A stretch of 64,000 nucleotides of DNA, taken from NCBI GenBank assembly GCA_028751875.1, contig CM054154.1, positions 56,113,679 to 56,177,678 on the forward strand, given 5' to 3'. The notes below the pieces were generated by a model. That model ran no database searches. It saw only the letters and a program-made list of their open reading frames with translations, and was not told where the DNA came from. Shown here piece by piece: positions 33,889 to 44,580 of the stretch. Source of the stretch: Rapana venosa. Its lineage: Eukaryota; Mollusca; Gastropoda; Neogastropoda; Muricidae. Within the stretch, counting starts at the first letter, position 1, and each line of letters opens with the position of its first letter. Both the position numbers and the translations under genes were made by a program.

Positions 33889-34399
33889 TGGTCGCAATTG
33901 CCTGTCATGAAAAATGCAACCCAAGCAAATTTGAACAGGCACTCATAGTCATAGATTAAGACAGAAATATCTAGCTGTTGATTTATACATTTCTGTTGAT
34001 TTAAGTAATAGTAACAATATAAATGAATGTATTAGTATATCTGAGTGTTGCAGGTACTTCTAACACATACGTGTGTACATGCACAGGTATATATACTCTC
34101 ATATCACCTTCTTTCATCTCTTTTAGGCCAATAAACACAAACCAACCACCAAAACCAACTGGAATATGTAAAATCCACCAATTTTCAAGTACAAGTTTGT
34201 CCCTCTTTGGTCGAAATTACTCTTTCACTGTGGTCGAAAATGCTTGGGGCCGGTCAATAATGTCACAGAACACATACAATAGATTTTGGTTAACTTATTA
34301 TCTAATGAATATTTATGAGCTTGAACCACAGGGCACAGTCAAAATGCTCAGTGATTGGTCAATCTATCCAGAGCTTTGAAAACTAGGCTGGCTGGCTGT
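33889..34399. other. No recognised gene
   Basis: Unique-looking, AT-rich sequence between the LINE target site and the SINE B cluster. No motifs. Confidence 0.35.
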
Positions 34400-34640
34400 G
34401 TGTGTGTGAGCCAGAGTAGGCGGTAGAGTGGCGCACTGTACCATTTGGTCGGAATAGGCACAGGTTACCCTATTTTTCCCTGGGGTAAACATCAGTGCTG
34501 TTCCACTTTTTGGAAGAGTAGGCCATTGTGTGCCAGTGGGAACTGATGACAAAATTTACAAAACAGCATACACATGGGGACTAGATAGTAAATGTAAAAA
34601 AGTACATGAGTGCTTATTCCAAAATCCTTGAAATAAAAGA
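34400..34640 (+). mobile_element. SINE B, partial head
   Basis: The body modules CCCTGGGGTAAACATCAGTG, AGAGTAGGCCATTGTGTGCC, ATGACAAAATTTACAAAACA and GGGGACTAGATAGTAAATG are followed by GAGTGCTTATTCCAAAATCC and an A-rich end. The tRNA head before 34440 is degraded. Confidence 0.75.
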
Positions 34641-34689
34641 AAAAAAAAAAAAAAATTAAGTCAAGGAGAATTGGCATATAAGTGTATTA

Positions 34690-35072
34690 AATGAAGGAAG
34701 GTGGCAGGATGGTTAGGACGTTTGACTGCCAACAAGTAAATCGTGAGGTTCTGGGTTCGATTCCCAGCCTCGCCCTTTCTTCCCAGTTTGACAAAAAAAT
34801 CGAACTGAATGTCAAAGTCCTTCGGATGAGACTATAAACCGAGGCCCTGTGTGCGAACGCATGCAGAAATCTTGCGCACACGTTAAATCCTGTTCCGCTG
34901 TTCGAAAGAGTAGGCCATTGTGCGCTGGTGGGAACAGATGACAAAATTTTTTAAAACCGCATACACACGCATAAATAAAAAAATAAAATAAATAAAAAAG
35001 TCCTCTGAGCGCTTTGATTTGTTGCTTTACAAGATTCAACGCTATATAAATTCCATACATTATCATTATTAA
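34690..35072 (+). mobile_element. SINE B, full length, with L2-like tail
   Basis: The tRNA-like head has a clear B box (GGGTTCGATTCCC, about 34755) and an A-box-like GGATGGTTAGGACG. The body follows: CCTTCGGATGAGACTATAAA, CTTGCGCACACGTTAAATCC, AGAGTAGGCCATTGTGCGC, ATGACAAAATTTTTT. After an A-rich linker (AAATAAATAAAAAAG) comes GAGCGCTTTGATTTGTTGC and GCTATATAAATTCC with an ATT-rich end. This copy links the tRNA head, the SINE B body and the L2-like tail in one element. Confidence 0.85.
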
Positions 35073-35104
35073 ACCCTTTAACACTAGACAAAAGCCATAC
35101 TGCT

Positions 35105-35145
35105 ATTAAGATACAGTGTTATATAAATTCCATTTATTATTCTTT
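35105..35145 (+). repeat. Partial L2-like tail
   Basis: ATACAGTGTTATATAAATTCC followed by ATTTATTATT resembles the last half of the L2-like tail. It is too short to say whether it was an independent insertion. Confidence 0.45.
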
Positions 35146-35324
35146 GAAAATGACAGTATGTGGTCAGAAGAGTATGTGGTTAAAATGGGATGTGGTCAGA
35201 ACAGCACATGGTCACAGAGGTACACTGTCATCATAGCATGAAATCATTATTATGTGGTTAGAACGGCTCATGGTCACAACACACTGTTGCTGGTCACACT
35301 GGCACACAGTCACAATAGTAGAAC

Positions 35325-35475
35325 ATCTTGTACACATGTTACAACCTGTTCCATTGTGTGCTGATGGGAATAGACTACAAAGTTTACAAAACTGCATGCA
35401 CATGGTGGGCCTGTGGGGGCTGGATGTAAAAAAGCAGATGAGTGCTTATTCCATTATCCTTGAAATGAAAGCATT
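35325..35475 (+). mobile_element. SINE B 3' fragment
   Basis: Contains ACACATGTTACAACCTGTTC, CCATTGTGTGCTGATGGGAA, GTTTACAAAACTGCATGCAC and GGGGGCTGGATGTAAAAAAG, then TGCTTATTCCATTATCCTTG. The head is missing. Confidence 0.75.
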
Positions 35476-37854
35476 TCAACTAAATTAGAAAAGATGGCAG
35501 ATGGTGGCAATGACATGATCCTATTCTACTGAGCTGTCAGGTTTACAGAGATTTCTCCCCGCAGTTAACACTGGTTCTTAATCTTATCTTGTTCCATTCT
35601 CAACTAGTTCTGATTCTACCTTGCCACTTCTCTGGAATATCTATGATAAACCAAGGTACCATGTTAAAAAAAAGCATGCATACCATTTTGCACATTCACA
35701 TACATGTCATATATTCTTGAAAATCCCTCAATCTTTGGAGGAAACACTGTTCAAACCCTTGTGGGCTCCTGGCTGGGCTTTACCATTTATCTATAATTTG
35801 TATAAAGGCAAACTAAACACTCAACCTGCTATCTGCCCCTTGAATTTCTAGTGATTTGATAAAGACTGTCTGCCCTGAGCTAGAAAAATACCCCGAAGAC
35901 ACAACCATGCACTGACACCTCTATAAGGACGGGTTTGTGGTTGAACTGAGCTGATGAGGGCACTGCCTATAGTATGCGGCAGTGGGCCTATGTCCAATCG
36001 GCTACATCCAGCGATTCGCTGTCAGAGCAGTCAAATAGATAGCTTGTCTATGGCAATCGTTATATTATGGATGCCTTATCCAAGTCCTCAGTCTAAAAGA
36101 CATGAGTGACAGCCTGTGTGAGGGGCAACGAATCCGTGAATTGTCAGGCACGGTGTAGTAATGATCTGAGTGTGCGGCAAGAGCTCTTTGACAACCTCTC
36201 AGCGTTTTTTGTTGATTTCATGGCCTTGTAACTGAGGGCAGTCCAGGCTTAAAATTAATCCTTAATCTTACCATCGCTCCCTTTCTTTCTTCCGGACTGT
36301 CCTCAAGATCTGCAGTACAATCACCACACAATAAACGTGGCCTATCAAACGCAGGTTAGCCTATGTTCCTGCAAATTTTTATGGGTCGGACATCTTTGAA
36401 TGCAGCAGACGATATGAATGAAGCTAGGCTAGTCCTATCGGAACCCCTTTGACCGTTTCCCATCTCTCCTCCATAATTCTCTGAGATAATGTGTGATTTA
36501 ATTTTCCGTCTTCTAGCGATTAGGTTTTTGAAGCCCACTACCCTCATCCCCAGTAAAAACAATACGCATAACTTAAAAAAAAAAAATTAGTTAAAAGATA
36601 TTTGTTTTCTTCCGAAACTACCACTCACTTTCTACAACCTAGTTTTAGTGTTGTTGACACTTCCGCTCATCAACTTGCTGTCACAGACAATTGTCTATTG
36701 AAGATTTTGAGTTTGCATTTGATTCATTCGATTTCTGAAAAGTAAGACCGACATTTTTGAAATCTGGTTAAGTAGTAAAAGTACCACGCATAAGTATCTG
36801 CTATGATTGATTGAATTTTGTGCAAAATTTACATCAAAGACTCAACAGATCGAGAAATAGGCTAGTCTGAGTACTGAGCCATAGGACCATTCTTTTTGTT
36901 TGATAGCGTTTTACCGTATTTTGATTTAGATGCTATTGATGATTAATATTATGATAAGGACTAGTAGCTCAAACAGCCCGGTACTGACTTAAAGAGTAAG
37001 TCTGTCCACTTTCAGCTACGTCCATGCTCTGTATACATTTGGATAGATCGTAAAATTTATCGTATTTTTGTTGTCCGTTATTATCATATATCAAATGCTG
37101 AAAGCTTGAACTTATTGAGTTTAAGTTATTGGAGGTATTATATAATATCCTATAACCAATCAATTGTCTTGTTTTTGTAGAAAATGAAGTAGATCGAGTT
37201 TCTTTGCTATCCAGTAGCCTTTTTAAAAAAAAGAAAGTTTTGTTTTTTGTACAGTTTCAATTTGTCATACTTTTTATTAAAAATTTTATTTTACCCCACG
37301 CATTGAGTCAATTGATGCTGATCAGTATTCCATCAAGTTCTCTAAGTTATCACAATATCAGTTTATGATACTTTCTTCATGATCACTGTTTATGAGAGAG
37401 TTAACTGCAATTATGATGTAAAGAACCAGGCTATGCATAAATCACAGAAGATGTATTGATTTAAGCATATTAAATTTGTTGTCACAAAGACTCAGGATCA
37501 CAAGTTCTTATGCTTTTTTTCCCCCTAACTTAACATGTTATTTTTTGTGAAAGGTCACTTTTTAGGACAGGGAAGATCATGGTTTGGTACCTTTAAATTT
37601 AATGTTATGCAAGTTACAAATTTGGGTTTCTTAGATAATACATATTATAATATCTATCACAGAAGCATAGAATTAGAAATAAAGACTTCAGAACTTTTTA
37701 TAGAACTTAGGGGCCATTGGGGGTGGGGGTTGGTGGTGGTGGTTCCACTTGATTACTAATTGGGTCTTAAATCTCCTAACACATGGTTGATAGGTGGCTT
37801 TGTTAGGTGCTACTTTGGTTTGGGATGTTGGTTTATATTATAATTCAAATTCTC
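35476..37854. other. No recognised gene; AT-rich unique-looking sequence
   Basis: About 2.4 kb without recognised repeats, microsatellites over 20 bp, or coding motifs. Open frames are short. It could contain regulatory or upstream non-coding exon sequence of the four-finger gene that starts at 38530, but nothing in the sequence shows this directly. Confidence 0.35.
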
Positions 37855-38035
37855 GTCATGACCAAAGGACTAGCAGTAGCACCTAGACCCCACTCAAGGT
37901 CTAGTGGATCAGGTGATAAGTTTGGGCTTCAACGGGGGTTAAACCCCCATTTCTCTGACAGTGACACTCTAACCACAAAGTTGTCTGTCCTTACATGGGG
38001 ACTCGCTGCCAGTCCACCAAAGGCTAATGTGGTCC
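37855..38035 (-). mobile_element. SINE A 5' part, reverse orientation
   Basis: The minus strand from about 38030 reads a head-like GTGGTTAGAGTGTCACTGTC and GGGGGTTTAACCCCC, then GATCCACTAGACCTTGAGTG and GGTGCTACTGCTAGTCC. It lies head-to-head with the plus-strand SINE A that starts at about 38040. Confidence 0.65.
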
Positions 38036-38039
38036 ACCG

Positions 38040-38412
38040 ATGTGGATTGATGGTCTAGAGGTAATGCAGCACCTGTCTAGAAAGTGAACCAGGTTTTATC
38101 TGAGTTTGATCCCCTTTTGTGCCTGAAACTCCCCCCCCCCCCCCCCATCCATTTGACCATAAGTGGTGGTCTGGATGCTAGTCTGTCAGATGAGATAAAA
38201 AATTAAGGTATTGTTTGCAACACGCATTTAGTGTACATATGTAAAAGAGAGTTGTTCTTGGCAAAATCCTGTAGAAAGAAAAGCCACTCAGATACTATAG
38301 TATAGGGGAGAAAAATACACATGCAGACAGGAAAAGAAGAAAAAAAAACAAACCAGGGATGGTTCTGCTCTTGTGCTGACGTGCTCTCCTACAGAAAGTG
38401 CAGCCTGAATGT
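38040..38412 (+). mobile_element. SINE A, tailless
   Basis: The head has the A-box TGGTCTAGAGGTAATGC and a B-box-like TGAGTTTGATCCC. A poly(C) stretch (38131-38147) is followed by CCATTTGACCATAAGTGGTG, GAGTTGTTCTTGGCAAAATC, GTTCTGCTCTTGTGCTGACG and TGCTCTCC. It stops about 115 bp before the first coding exon of the four-finger gene. Confidence 0.75.
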
Positions 38413-38529
38413 CAATAAGAGAAGTTGTATACTATGAATTAAAGTTTTAAAAATAAAAATAAATGTATAATACAGACACAAACAATTTGTGACATGTATG
38501 CAATAGTACGATTTCCCTGCTTGCCCAGG

Positions 38530-38711
38530 ATGGACAAGTACCCCTGCCAGGCCACCTTGCTCCAGCAGCAGCAGATGCAGCAGCAGCAGTTTGCAGAGCG
38601 AATCCTGGAGCACCTGGCCTTCAACAGCGACATCCTGGAGCGCTGGCACCAGATCGGCTCCACACAGGGCCTGAACACCGACCTGGAGGTGGCCACCTTT
38701 CTCATTCAGCA
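38530..38711 (+). CDS. Four-finger C2H2 protein, coding exon 1
   Basis: This exon opens after a good acceptor (TTTCCCTGCTTGCCCAG then G) at 38529 and encodes 60 codons from the ATG at 38530, starting MDKYPCQATLLQQQQMQQQQ. It closes at a strong donor, CA followed by GTGAGTCC at 38712. The two leftover bases pair with the first base of the exon at 43320 to give His61, making IQHYESTWDRAQPTDFCLTC across the junction. The Gln-rich start is followed by a helix-prone segment with no named domain. The ATG may be the true start, with the acceptor joining a 5' non-coding exon, or the protein may begin further upstream. GC content is well above the flanks, as expected for coding DNA. Confidence 0.75.
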
Positions 38712-38784
38712 GTGAGTCCTGCCTGCAGTGGGGGGCGTCAAGTGCATGGTTGAATGGAAGGAAACAGTGTATCGTGCTGTATTG

Positions 38785-39490
38785 TACACCACTTCCAGCC
38801 AGTCCATTTCTCTGTGTGAAGTTTGGGATGCTTTCCCCGAGAGAGCATGTCCAGCCCTACAAGAGCAACTCACCCCCCGCCCCCCCTCCCTCTTTGTTTT
38901 TTTCTTCCTGTTCCTGCCTGCATGTTTGTTGGTTGTTGTTTTTTTAAAGTGGCTTTTTCTCTACAGAATTTTACCAGGGACAGCTTCTTGTTGTGAGTTC
39001 TTTCCTGTGGGCTAAATGCATGCTGCACTTGGGACCCTGGTTTCTTGTCTCGTCCAAAAGACTAGCGCCCAGACCACCACTCAAGGCCTTGTAGATGGGG
39101 CAAAAAGCTTGAGTGCAAATGGGGATCTTCCCCCATGGGGATGCGGGGGGCCTGTCAGTAAAAACAGCATCCCCACCTTCTCAAAGTTCTGTGCTAGGAA
39201 TACCCTCTTTTCTTCCTGTCACCTCCTTGTCTATTTTCTGCCTTCTTCGTCCATTCTCCTGCCTTTTTTTCAGAAGGACTTAAAAGAGAACAATTCTCTC
39301 TCATGCCAAAGTCGGATGTGCTGGGCCCAGCTTGTTAGGGGCTTAACGGCAATGCAATGCATTTATGATCATGTGGCAGACAACAATAGTAGTTGTCTGA
39401 GCGTTGAACGACGAAGAAGAAGAAACGAGGATCAAACCCACACCTCTTGCTTTCTTGGCAGGTGTGTTCACCTCTAACCCTTTGTGGCCC
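38785..39490 (-). mobile_element. SINE A, reverse, interrupted by repeat D
   Basis: The plus strand shows the reversed SINE A end and body at 38785-39125 (TTCTCTGTGTGAAGTTTGGG, AGAATTTTACCAGGGACAGC, CCAAAAGACTAGCGCCCAGA, CCACCACTCAAGG). The reversed tRNA head is at about 39425-39490 (GGATCAAACCCACACC, then GGTGTGTTCACCTCTAACCC). Repeat D occupies the gap. Joining the two sides restores a normal SINE A head-to-body transition like that at 12510-12608. Confidence 0.65.
39126..39424 (+). mobile_element. Repeat D, copy 1
   Basis: Shares with 59055-59310 the words GCATCCCCACCTTCT, TTCTGTGCTAG, CCCTCTTTTCT, TCTCCTGCCTTTTT, AGAAGGACTTAAAAGAGAAC and GTCGGATGTGCTGGGCC. It ends in a GAAGAAGAAGAAA tail. 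There is no tRNA or 5S-like head and no coding motif. Its position inside a SINE A, with an A/G-rich 3' tail, indicates a retroposed non-autonomous repeat of unknown origin. Confidence 0.6.
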
Positions 39491-40159
39491 ATGGATGTTG
39501 CTTCTAAATAATTTGTGACTGTTCTCACTATCTTGCCGTACTATTCCTCAGATGTATCTGTGATCCTTTTTTATGGCTTCAACACAAGCCCACTGTTAAG
39601 GGGGTTGGTTTTGGGGGGTTGCTCGTTTTATTTGTCTGTTTTTTGGTGGCCACAATTTGATAAACAGAATCAAAACTAGTATTACTGATTTCAGATGGAA
39701 CACTTTTTCCAGGACTTGTTTCATAATTTCATCAGCAAAACAAAAACAAACACACACAAAAATTTAAAAAAGAAAAAAGTCAAGATTTGTTTTTGTGATT
39801 GCTTTAGTTAGCTTTGTGTATAGTCATACAGCATTGAAGGTTTAAAAAAAAAAAAAGGTAAACTAATAAAAAAGTGACCTTCCCTCCCCCTTCCTTTCCC
39901 CTCTCAAGAACGAAAAAGCTAATTAAACAGCAGGGCCCAGTTTTATTATTGGCCTTAAGGAATGAAGTTTTTAAGGTATTTTGTCTTTTAATACTTTCGT
40001 TTTGTTCTTCAGATTGACAGTGGTAGATATTTAAAGGGATTCGATGGTGTTCGTTTTGAAGTTGGGGTGAAGGGTTTTGATGTTGCAGAAATGGAGCAAG
40101 GTGACAGCCATGAGGTGGTCTTTGTGGTGGGTGGGGCTTAAACAAGAGGAAGAAACAAC

Positions 40160-41240
40160 ATGCCTGGTGTGCCGTTGAAGTATTCATAAACAAGGGGAAA
40201 TGAAGAAATAACATGCCTGATGTGCCATTGAAGTATTCATAAACAAGGGGAAATGAAGAAATAACATACCTGGTGTGCCATTGAAGTGTTCATAAACAAG
40301 GGGAAATGAAGAAATAACATACCTGATGTGCCATTGAAGTATTCATAAACAAGGGGAAATGAAGAAATAACATGCCTGATGTGCCATTGAAGTATTCATA
40401 AACAAGGGGAAATGAAGAAATAACATACCTGGTGTGCCATTGAAGTATTCATAAACAAGGGGAAATGAAGAAATAACATACCTGGTGTGCCATTGAAGTA
40501 TTCATAAACAAGGGGAAATGAAGAAATAACATACCTGGTGTGCCATTGAAGTATTCATAAACAAGGGGAAATGAAGAAATAACATACCTGGTGTGCCATT
40601 GAAGTATTCATAAACAAGGGGAAATGAAGGAATAACATACCTGGTGTGCCATTGAAGTATTCATAAACAAGGGGAAATGAAGAAATAACATACCTGGTGT
40701 GCCATTGAAGTATTCATAAACAAGGGGAAATGAAGAAAGAACATACCTGGTGTGCCATTGAAGTATTCATAAACAAGGGGAAATGAAGGAATAACATACC
40801 TGGTGTGCCATTGAAGTATTCATAAACAAGGGGAAATGAAGGAATAACATACCTGGTGTGCCATTGAAGTATTCATAAACAAGGGGAAATGAAGGAATAA
40901 CATACCTGGTGTGCCATTGAAGTATTCATAAACAAGGGGAAATGAAGAAATAACATACCTGGTGTGCCATTGAAGTATTCATAAACAAGGGGAAATGAAG
41001 AAACAACATACCTGGTGTGCCATTGAAGTATTCATAAACAAGGGGAAATGAAGAAATAACATACCTGGTGTGCCATTGAAGTATTCATAAACAAGGGGAA
41101 ATGAAGAAATAACATACCTGGTGTGCCATTGAAGTATTCATAAACAAGGGGAAATGAAGAAATAACATACCTGGTGTGCCATTGAAGTATTCATAAACAA
41201 GGGGAAATGAAGAAATAACATACCTGGTGTGCCATTGAAG
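40160..41240 (+). repeat. 53-bp minisatellite, about 20 copies
   Basis: Each unit contains GAAGTATTCATAAACAAGGG, GAAATGAAGAAATAACATAC and CTGGTGTGCCATT. Unit length is almost constant and differences are mostly single bases (TGATG for TGGTG, AAGGAAT for AAGAAAT), clustered in neighbouring copies. It lies in the intron of the four-finger gene. Confidence 0.95.
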
Positions 41241-41286
41241 TGTGGAAGCGCTTTGATTTGTGTCTGAACATTCATTGCTGACAAAA

Positions 41287-43319
41287 TGGCGCTTGTCATC
41301 ATTATTGTCATGGTTATCAATATCATGACATATTGTTTCAGTGTTATTGTTATGGCTATCAATATCATTACATATTGTTTCAGTGTTATCGTTATTGTTA
41401 TGGTTATCATCATTACATATTGTTTCAGTGTTATAATAATAATAATAATAAATGGAACTTATATAGCGCTGTATCTTGCACAGACAAATCAAAGCGCTTA
41501 TTATTGTTATTATTGTTATAGCTATCAGTATCATTACATATTGTTTCAGTGTTATCATTATTGTCATGGTTATCATCATGACATTGTTTCAGTGTTGTTA
41601 TGGTTATCATCATTACATATTGTTTCAGTGTTATCATTATTGTTATGGTTATCATCATTACATATTATTCTTTCAGTGTTATCATTATGGTTATCATCAT
41701 TACATATTGTTTCATTGTTATTGTTATGTTATCATCATTACATTTTGTTTCAGTGTTATCATTATTGTCATGGTTATCATCATTACATATTGTTTCGGTG
41801 TTATTGTTATGGTTATCATTACGTATTGTTTCAGTGTTATTATTGCTATGGTTATCATCATTACATATTGTTTCAGTGTTATCATTATTGTCATGGTTAT
41901 CATCATTACATATTGTTTCAGTGTTATCATTATTGCTATGGTTATCATCATTACATATTGTTTCAGTGTTATCATTATTGTCATGGTTATCATCGTTACA
42001 TATTGTTTCAGTGTTATCATTATTGTTATGGTTATCATCATTACATATTATTTCAGTGTTATTGTTATGGTTATCATCATTACATATGGTTTCAGTGTTA
42101 TCATTATTGTCATGGTTATCATCATTACATATTATTTCAGTGTTATCATTATTGTTATGGTTATCATCATTACATATGGTTTCAGTGTTATCATTATTGT
42201 CATGGTTATCATCATTACATATTATTTCAGTGTTATCATTATTGTTATGGTTATCATCATTACATATTCTTTCAGTGTTATCATTATTGTCATGGTTATC
42301 ATCATTACATATGGTTTCAGTGTTGTTATTGTTATGGCTGTCATCATTACATATTGTTTCAGTGTTATCATTGTTATGGTTATCATCATTCTATATTGTT
42401 TCAGCGTTATTATTGTTATGGTTATCATCATTATGTATTGTTTCAGTGTTACCATTGTTATGGTTATCATCATTCCATATTGTTTCAGCGTTATTATTGT
42501 TATGGTTATCATAAGTGTTATCATTATTGTTATGGTTATCATCATTGCATATTGTTTCAGTGTTATCATTGTCATGGTTATCATCATTACGTATTGTTTC
42601 AGTGTTATTATGGTTATGGTTATCATCATTCCATATTGTTTCAGCGTTATTATTGTCATGCTTATCATCATTACGTATTGTTTCAGCGTTATTATTGTCA
42701 TGCTTATCATCATTCCATATTGTTTCAGCGTTATTATTGTCATGCTTATCATCATTCCATATTGTTTCAGCGTTATTATTGTCATGCTTATCATCATTAC
42801 GTATTGTTTCAGTGTTATTATTATCATGGTTATCATCATTACATATTGTTTCAGTGTTATTATTATCATGGTTATTATCATTACATATTGTTTCAGTGTT
42901 ATCATTATTGTTATGGTTATCATCATAACATATTGTTTCAGTTTTATCATTATTGTCATGATTATCATCATTACGTATTGTTTCGGTGTTATCATTACTG
43001 TTAGGGTTATCTTCATTACATATTGTTTCGGTGTTATCATTATTGTTATGGTTATCATCATTATAAAGTTTTATTATTGTTATGGTTATCATCATTATAT
43101 ATTAAGTGTTATCATTATTGTCATGGTTATCATTATGTATTGTTTCAGTGTTATCATTATTGTTATGGTTATCATCATTACATATTAAGTGTTATCATTA
43201 TTGTTATGGTTATCATCATTACATATTAAGTGTTATCATTATTGTTATGGTTATCATCATTACATATTAAGTGTTATCATCATTGTCATGGTTATCATCA
43301 TTACATATTATTGTTTCAG
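41287..43319 (+). repeat. 45-bp intronic array ending at the splice acceptor
   Basis: The modal unit is 45 bp: TGTTATCATTATTGTTATGG, TTATCATCATTACATATTGT, then TTCAG. About 40 copies run to the intron's 3' end, where the final ATTATTGTTTCAG serves as the acceptor at 43319. Some copies are shortened, and the last four or so upstream of the acceptor are 41 bp with TATTAAG instead of TATTGTTTCAG. Long open frames of 572 and 570 codons run through it only because the unit is a multiple of three and lacks stops. Confidence 0.95.
41435..41498 (-). repeat. Solo L2-like tail inside the intronic array
   Basis: Between two normal array units lies a 64-bp block reading, on the minus strand, AGCGCTTTGATTTGTCTGTG, AGATACAGCGCTATATAAGT and ATT repeats. 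It has no SINE or LINE body. TTAT borders it on the left and TATTAT on the right, so a 4-bp or longer duplication is possible but cannot be proved in this AT-rich setting. Confidence 0.75.
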
Positions 43320-44202
43320 CTACGAGAGCACCTGGGACCGTGCCCAGCCTACAGACTTCTGCCTGACCTGTCACACCCCTCTGACTCTCTCCTGCATCAA
43401 ATGTACCACTGTCGCCAATGGCAACACCCCCACCCCCACCATGACCCCCCAAGGTCATCCGGATGCCCTGTCCCCGATTTTCAGCCCAGGTGAAAACAGC
43501 GCCACCTTCAATGCTGACCTGCAGTCTTCCAAGGGAAAGAAGCGCAAAAAAGGCCGACGGATGCAGGACAGTGACAGCGGGGGTGCTTTAGACAACGATG
43601 ACGATTTGCTGGGCTTGTACATTCAGTTTGGCCAGTCGCAAATGGGTGGGGGTGGTGGTGGTGGTGGTGGAGGTATTGACGCGGCGTCCATGACCCAGGG
43701 GTCATCGATGTCTTTCCCAACAGGAAAGGCGCTGAAAAAGAAGACCTTGGAGGAGAGGAAAGCGCAGAAGAAAACCAACGGGCACGACCACACCAAAGTG
43801 AAGACGTTCGTGTGCACCCACTGTGGAAAAACCATTTACAAATACAGCGATTTCAAGAAGCACGTCCGCATACACACCCGCGAAAAGCCCTACAAGTGTG
43901 AGTACTGTGAGTCCGCATTCTCCGACGCATCGAGCGCTGCCCGCCACCGACGCATCCACACGGGTGAGAAGCCGTTCAAGTGTGAAGTCTGCCCGGCGGC
44001 CTTCGCCCAGTCCAGCGACCTGACGAAGCACATGCGCGTGCACACCCAGGAGCGACCCTGGCAGTGCCAGGTCTGCCAGAAGACCTTCTCCGACTCCTCA
44101 CGGTTCGCGCATCATCGTCGTCAGCATGAAAAAGAATCCAGCACCAAAAACGGCAAAAGTGAGGGACTGGGGGGTCATGATCTGGATCTTGCCGTTTCTT
44201 AA
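43320..44202 (+). CDS. Four-finger C2H2 protein, coding exon 2
   Basis: The exon follows TTGTTTCAG at 43311-43319 and stays in frame with exon 1, for a predicted 354-residue protein ending at 44202. After a Cys-rich patch (CLTCHTPLTLSCIKC, about residues 77-91) comes a basic stretch KGKKRKKGRR and a run of about ten glycines near 43648-43675. Four C2H2 fingers start at residues 224, 252, 280 and 308, with TREKP, TGEKP and TQERP linkers and all zinc ligands present. It is a likely nuclear DNA-binding protein; no orthologue was recognised. The poly-Gly and the pre-finger region are lower in conservation potential than the fingers. Confidence 0.85.
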
Positions 44203-44580
44203 TTAAGGATCGGAGATGGAATGTGGACCTTGTTAGGTGATGTGGACCTGGCCTGTATGTGGCTGTGGGTCTGTATGTGGTTCTGACAGGGTGCGTGGGC
44301 CAGGTTTTATGTGGTTGAGCATACCTGGTTATGTTTTAACGATAAGAGATTTTATATTGTATTTTGTACTACTTACAGTCACGGCTGATTTTTCTGCTTG
44401 AAATTCAGGCTGGTTTTGTTTTTTGGGGGAAGGGCATGTTACCGTAATGCAGCGCTGCCCCCTTTTTTGTCCTCTATCTGTGGATGTATTCGTGACACTC
44501 CACCATAGGAGTCGCAGTGCTCTGGAGGTCAAGTTTCAGTTGTTAACATGTTACTGATCTGCAATAAAAGGGCTACTCAG
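44203..44580 (+). other. 3' untranslated region of the four-finger gene
   Basis: Non-coding sequence after the stop. A canonical poly(A) signal AATAAA is at 44563-44568 (GCAATAAAAGG), so the transcript probably ends at about 44585. Confidence 0.6.

Larger units (their letters stand above)
38712..43319 (+). other. Intron of the four-finger gene, packed with repeats
   Basis: About 4.6 kb bounded by GTGAGT at 38712 and TTGTTTCAG ending at 43319. It contains a reverse SINE A broken by repeat D (38785-39490), a 53-bp minisatellite (40160-41240) and the 45-bp array (41287-43319) that ends at the splice acceptor. The stretch 39491-40159 holds nothing recognised. Confidence 0.75.

Noticed and set aside
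34690..34770. Possible tRNA gene at the SINE B head (also 47485, 47978, 53757, 55038, 56427)
   Set aside because: A and B boxes are present but each is followed by a conserved SINE body, and no full cloverleaf with an acceptor stem is evident. They are SINE heads.
35476..37854. Possible hidden gene in the 2.4-kb repeat-poor stretch
   Set aside because: Only short open frames exist, with no protein motif or convincing exon. Regulatory function is possible but cannot be supported from the sequence.
41286..43188. Two long open frames of about 570 codons through the intronic array
   Set aside because: The 45-bp unit is a multiple of three without stops in these frames, so long ORFs are automatic. 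The translation is a monotonous hydrophobic repeat and the region lies between a good donor and acceptor.
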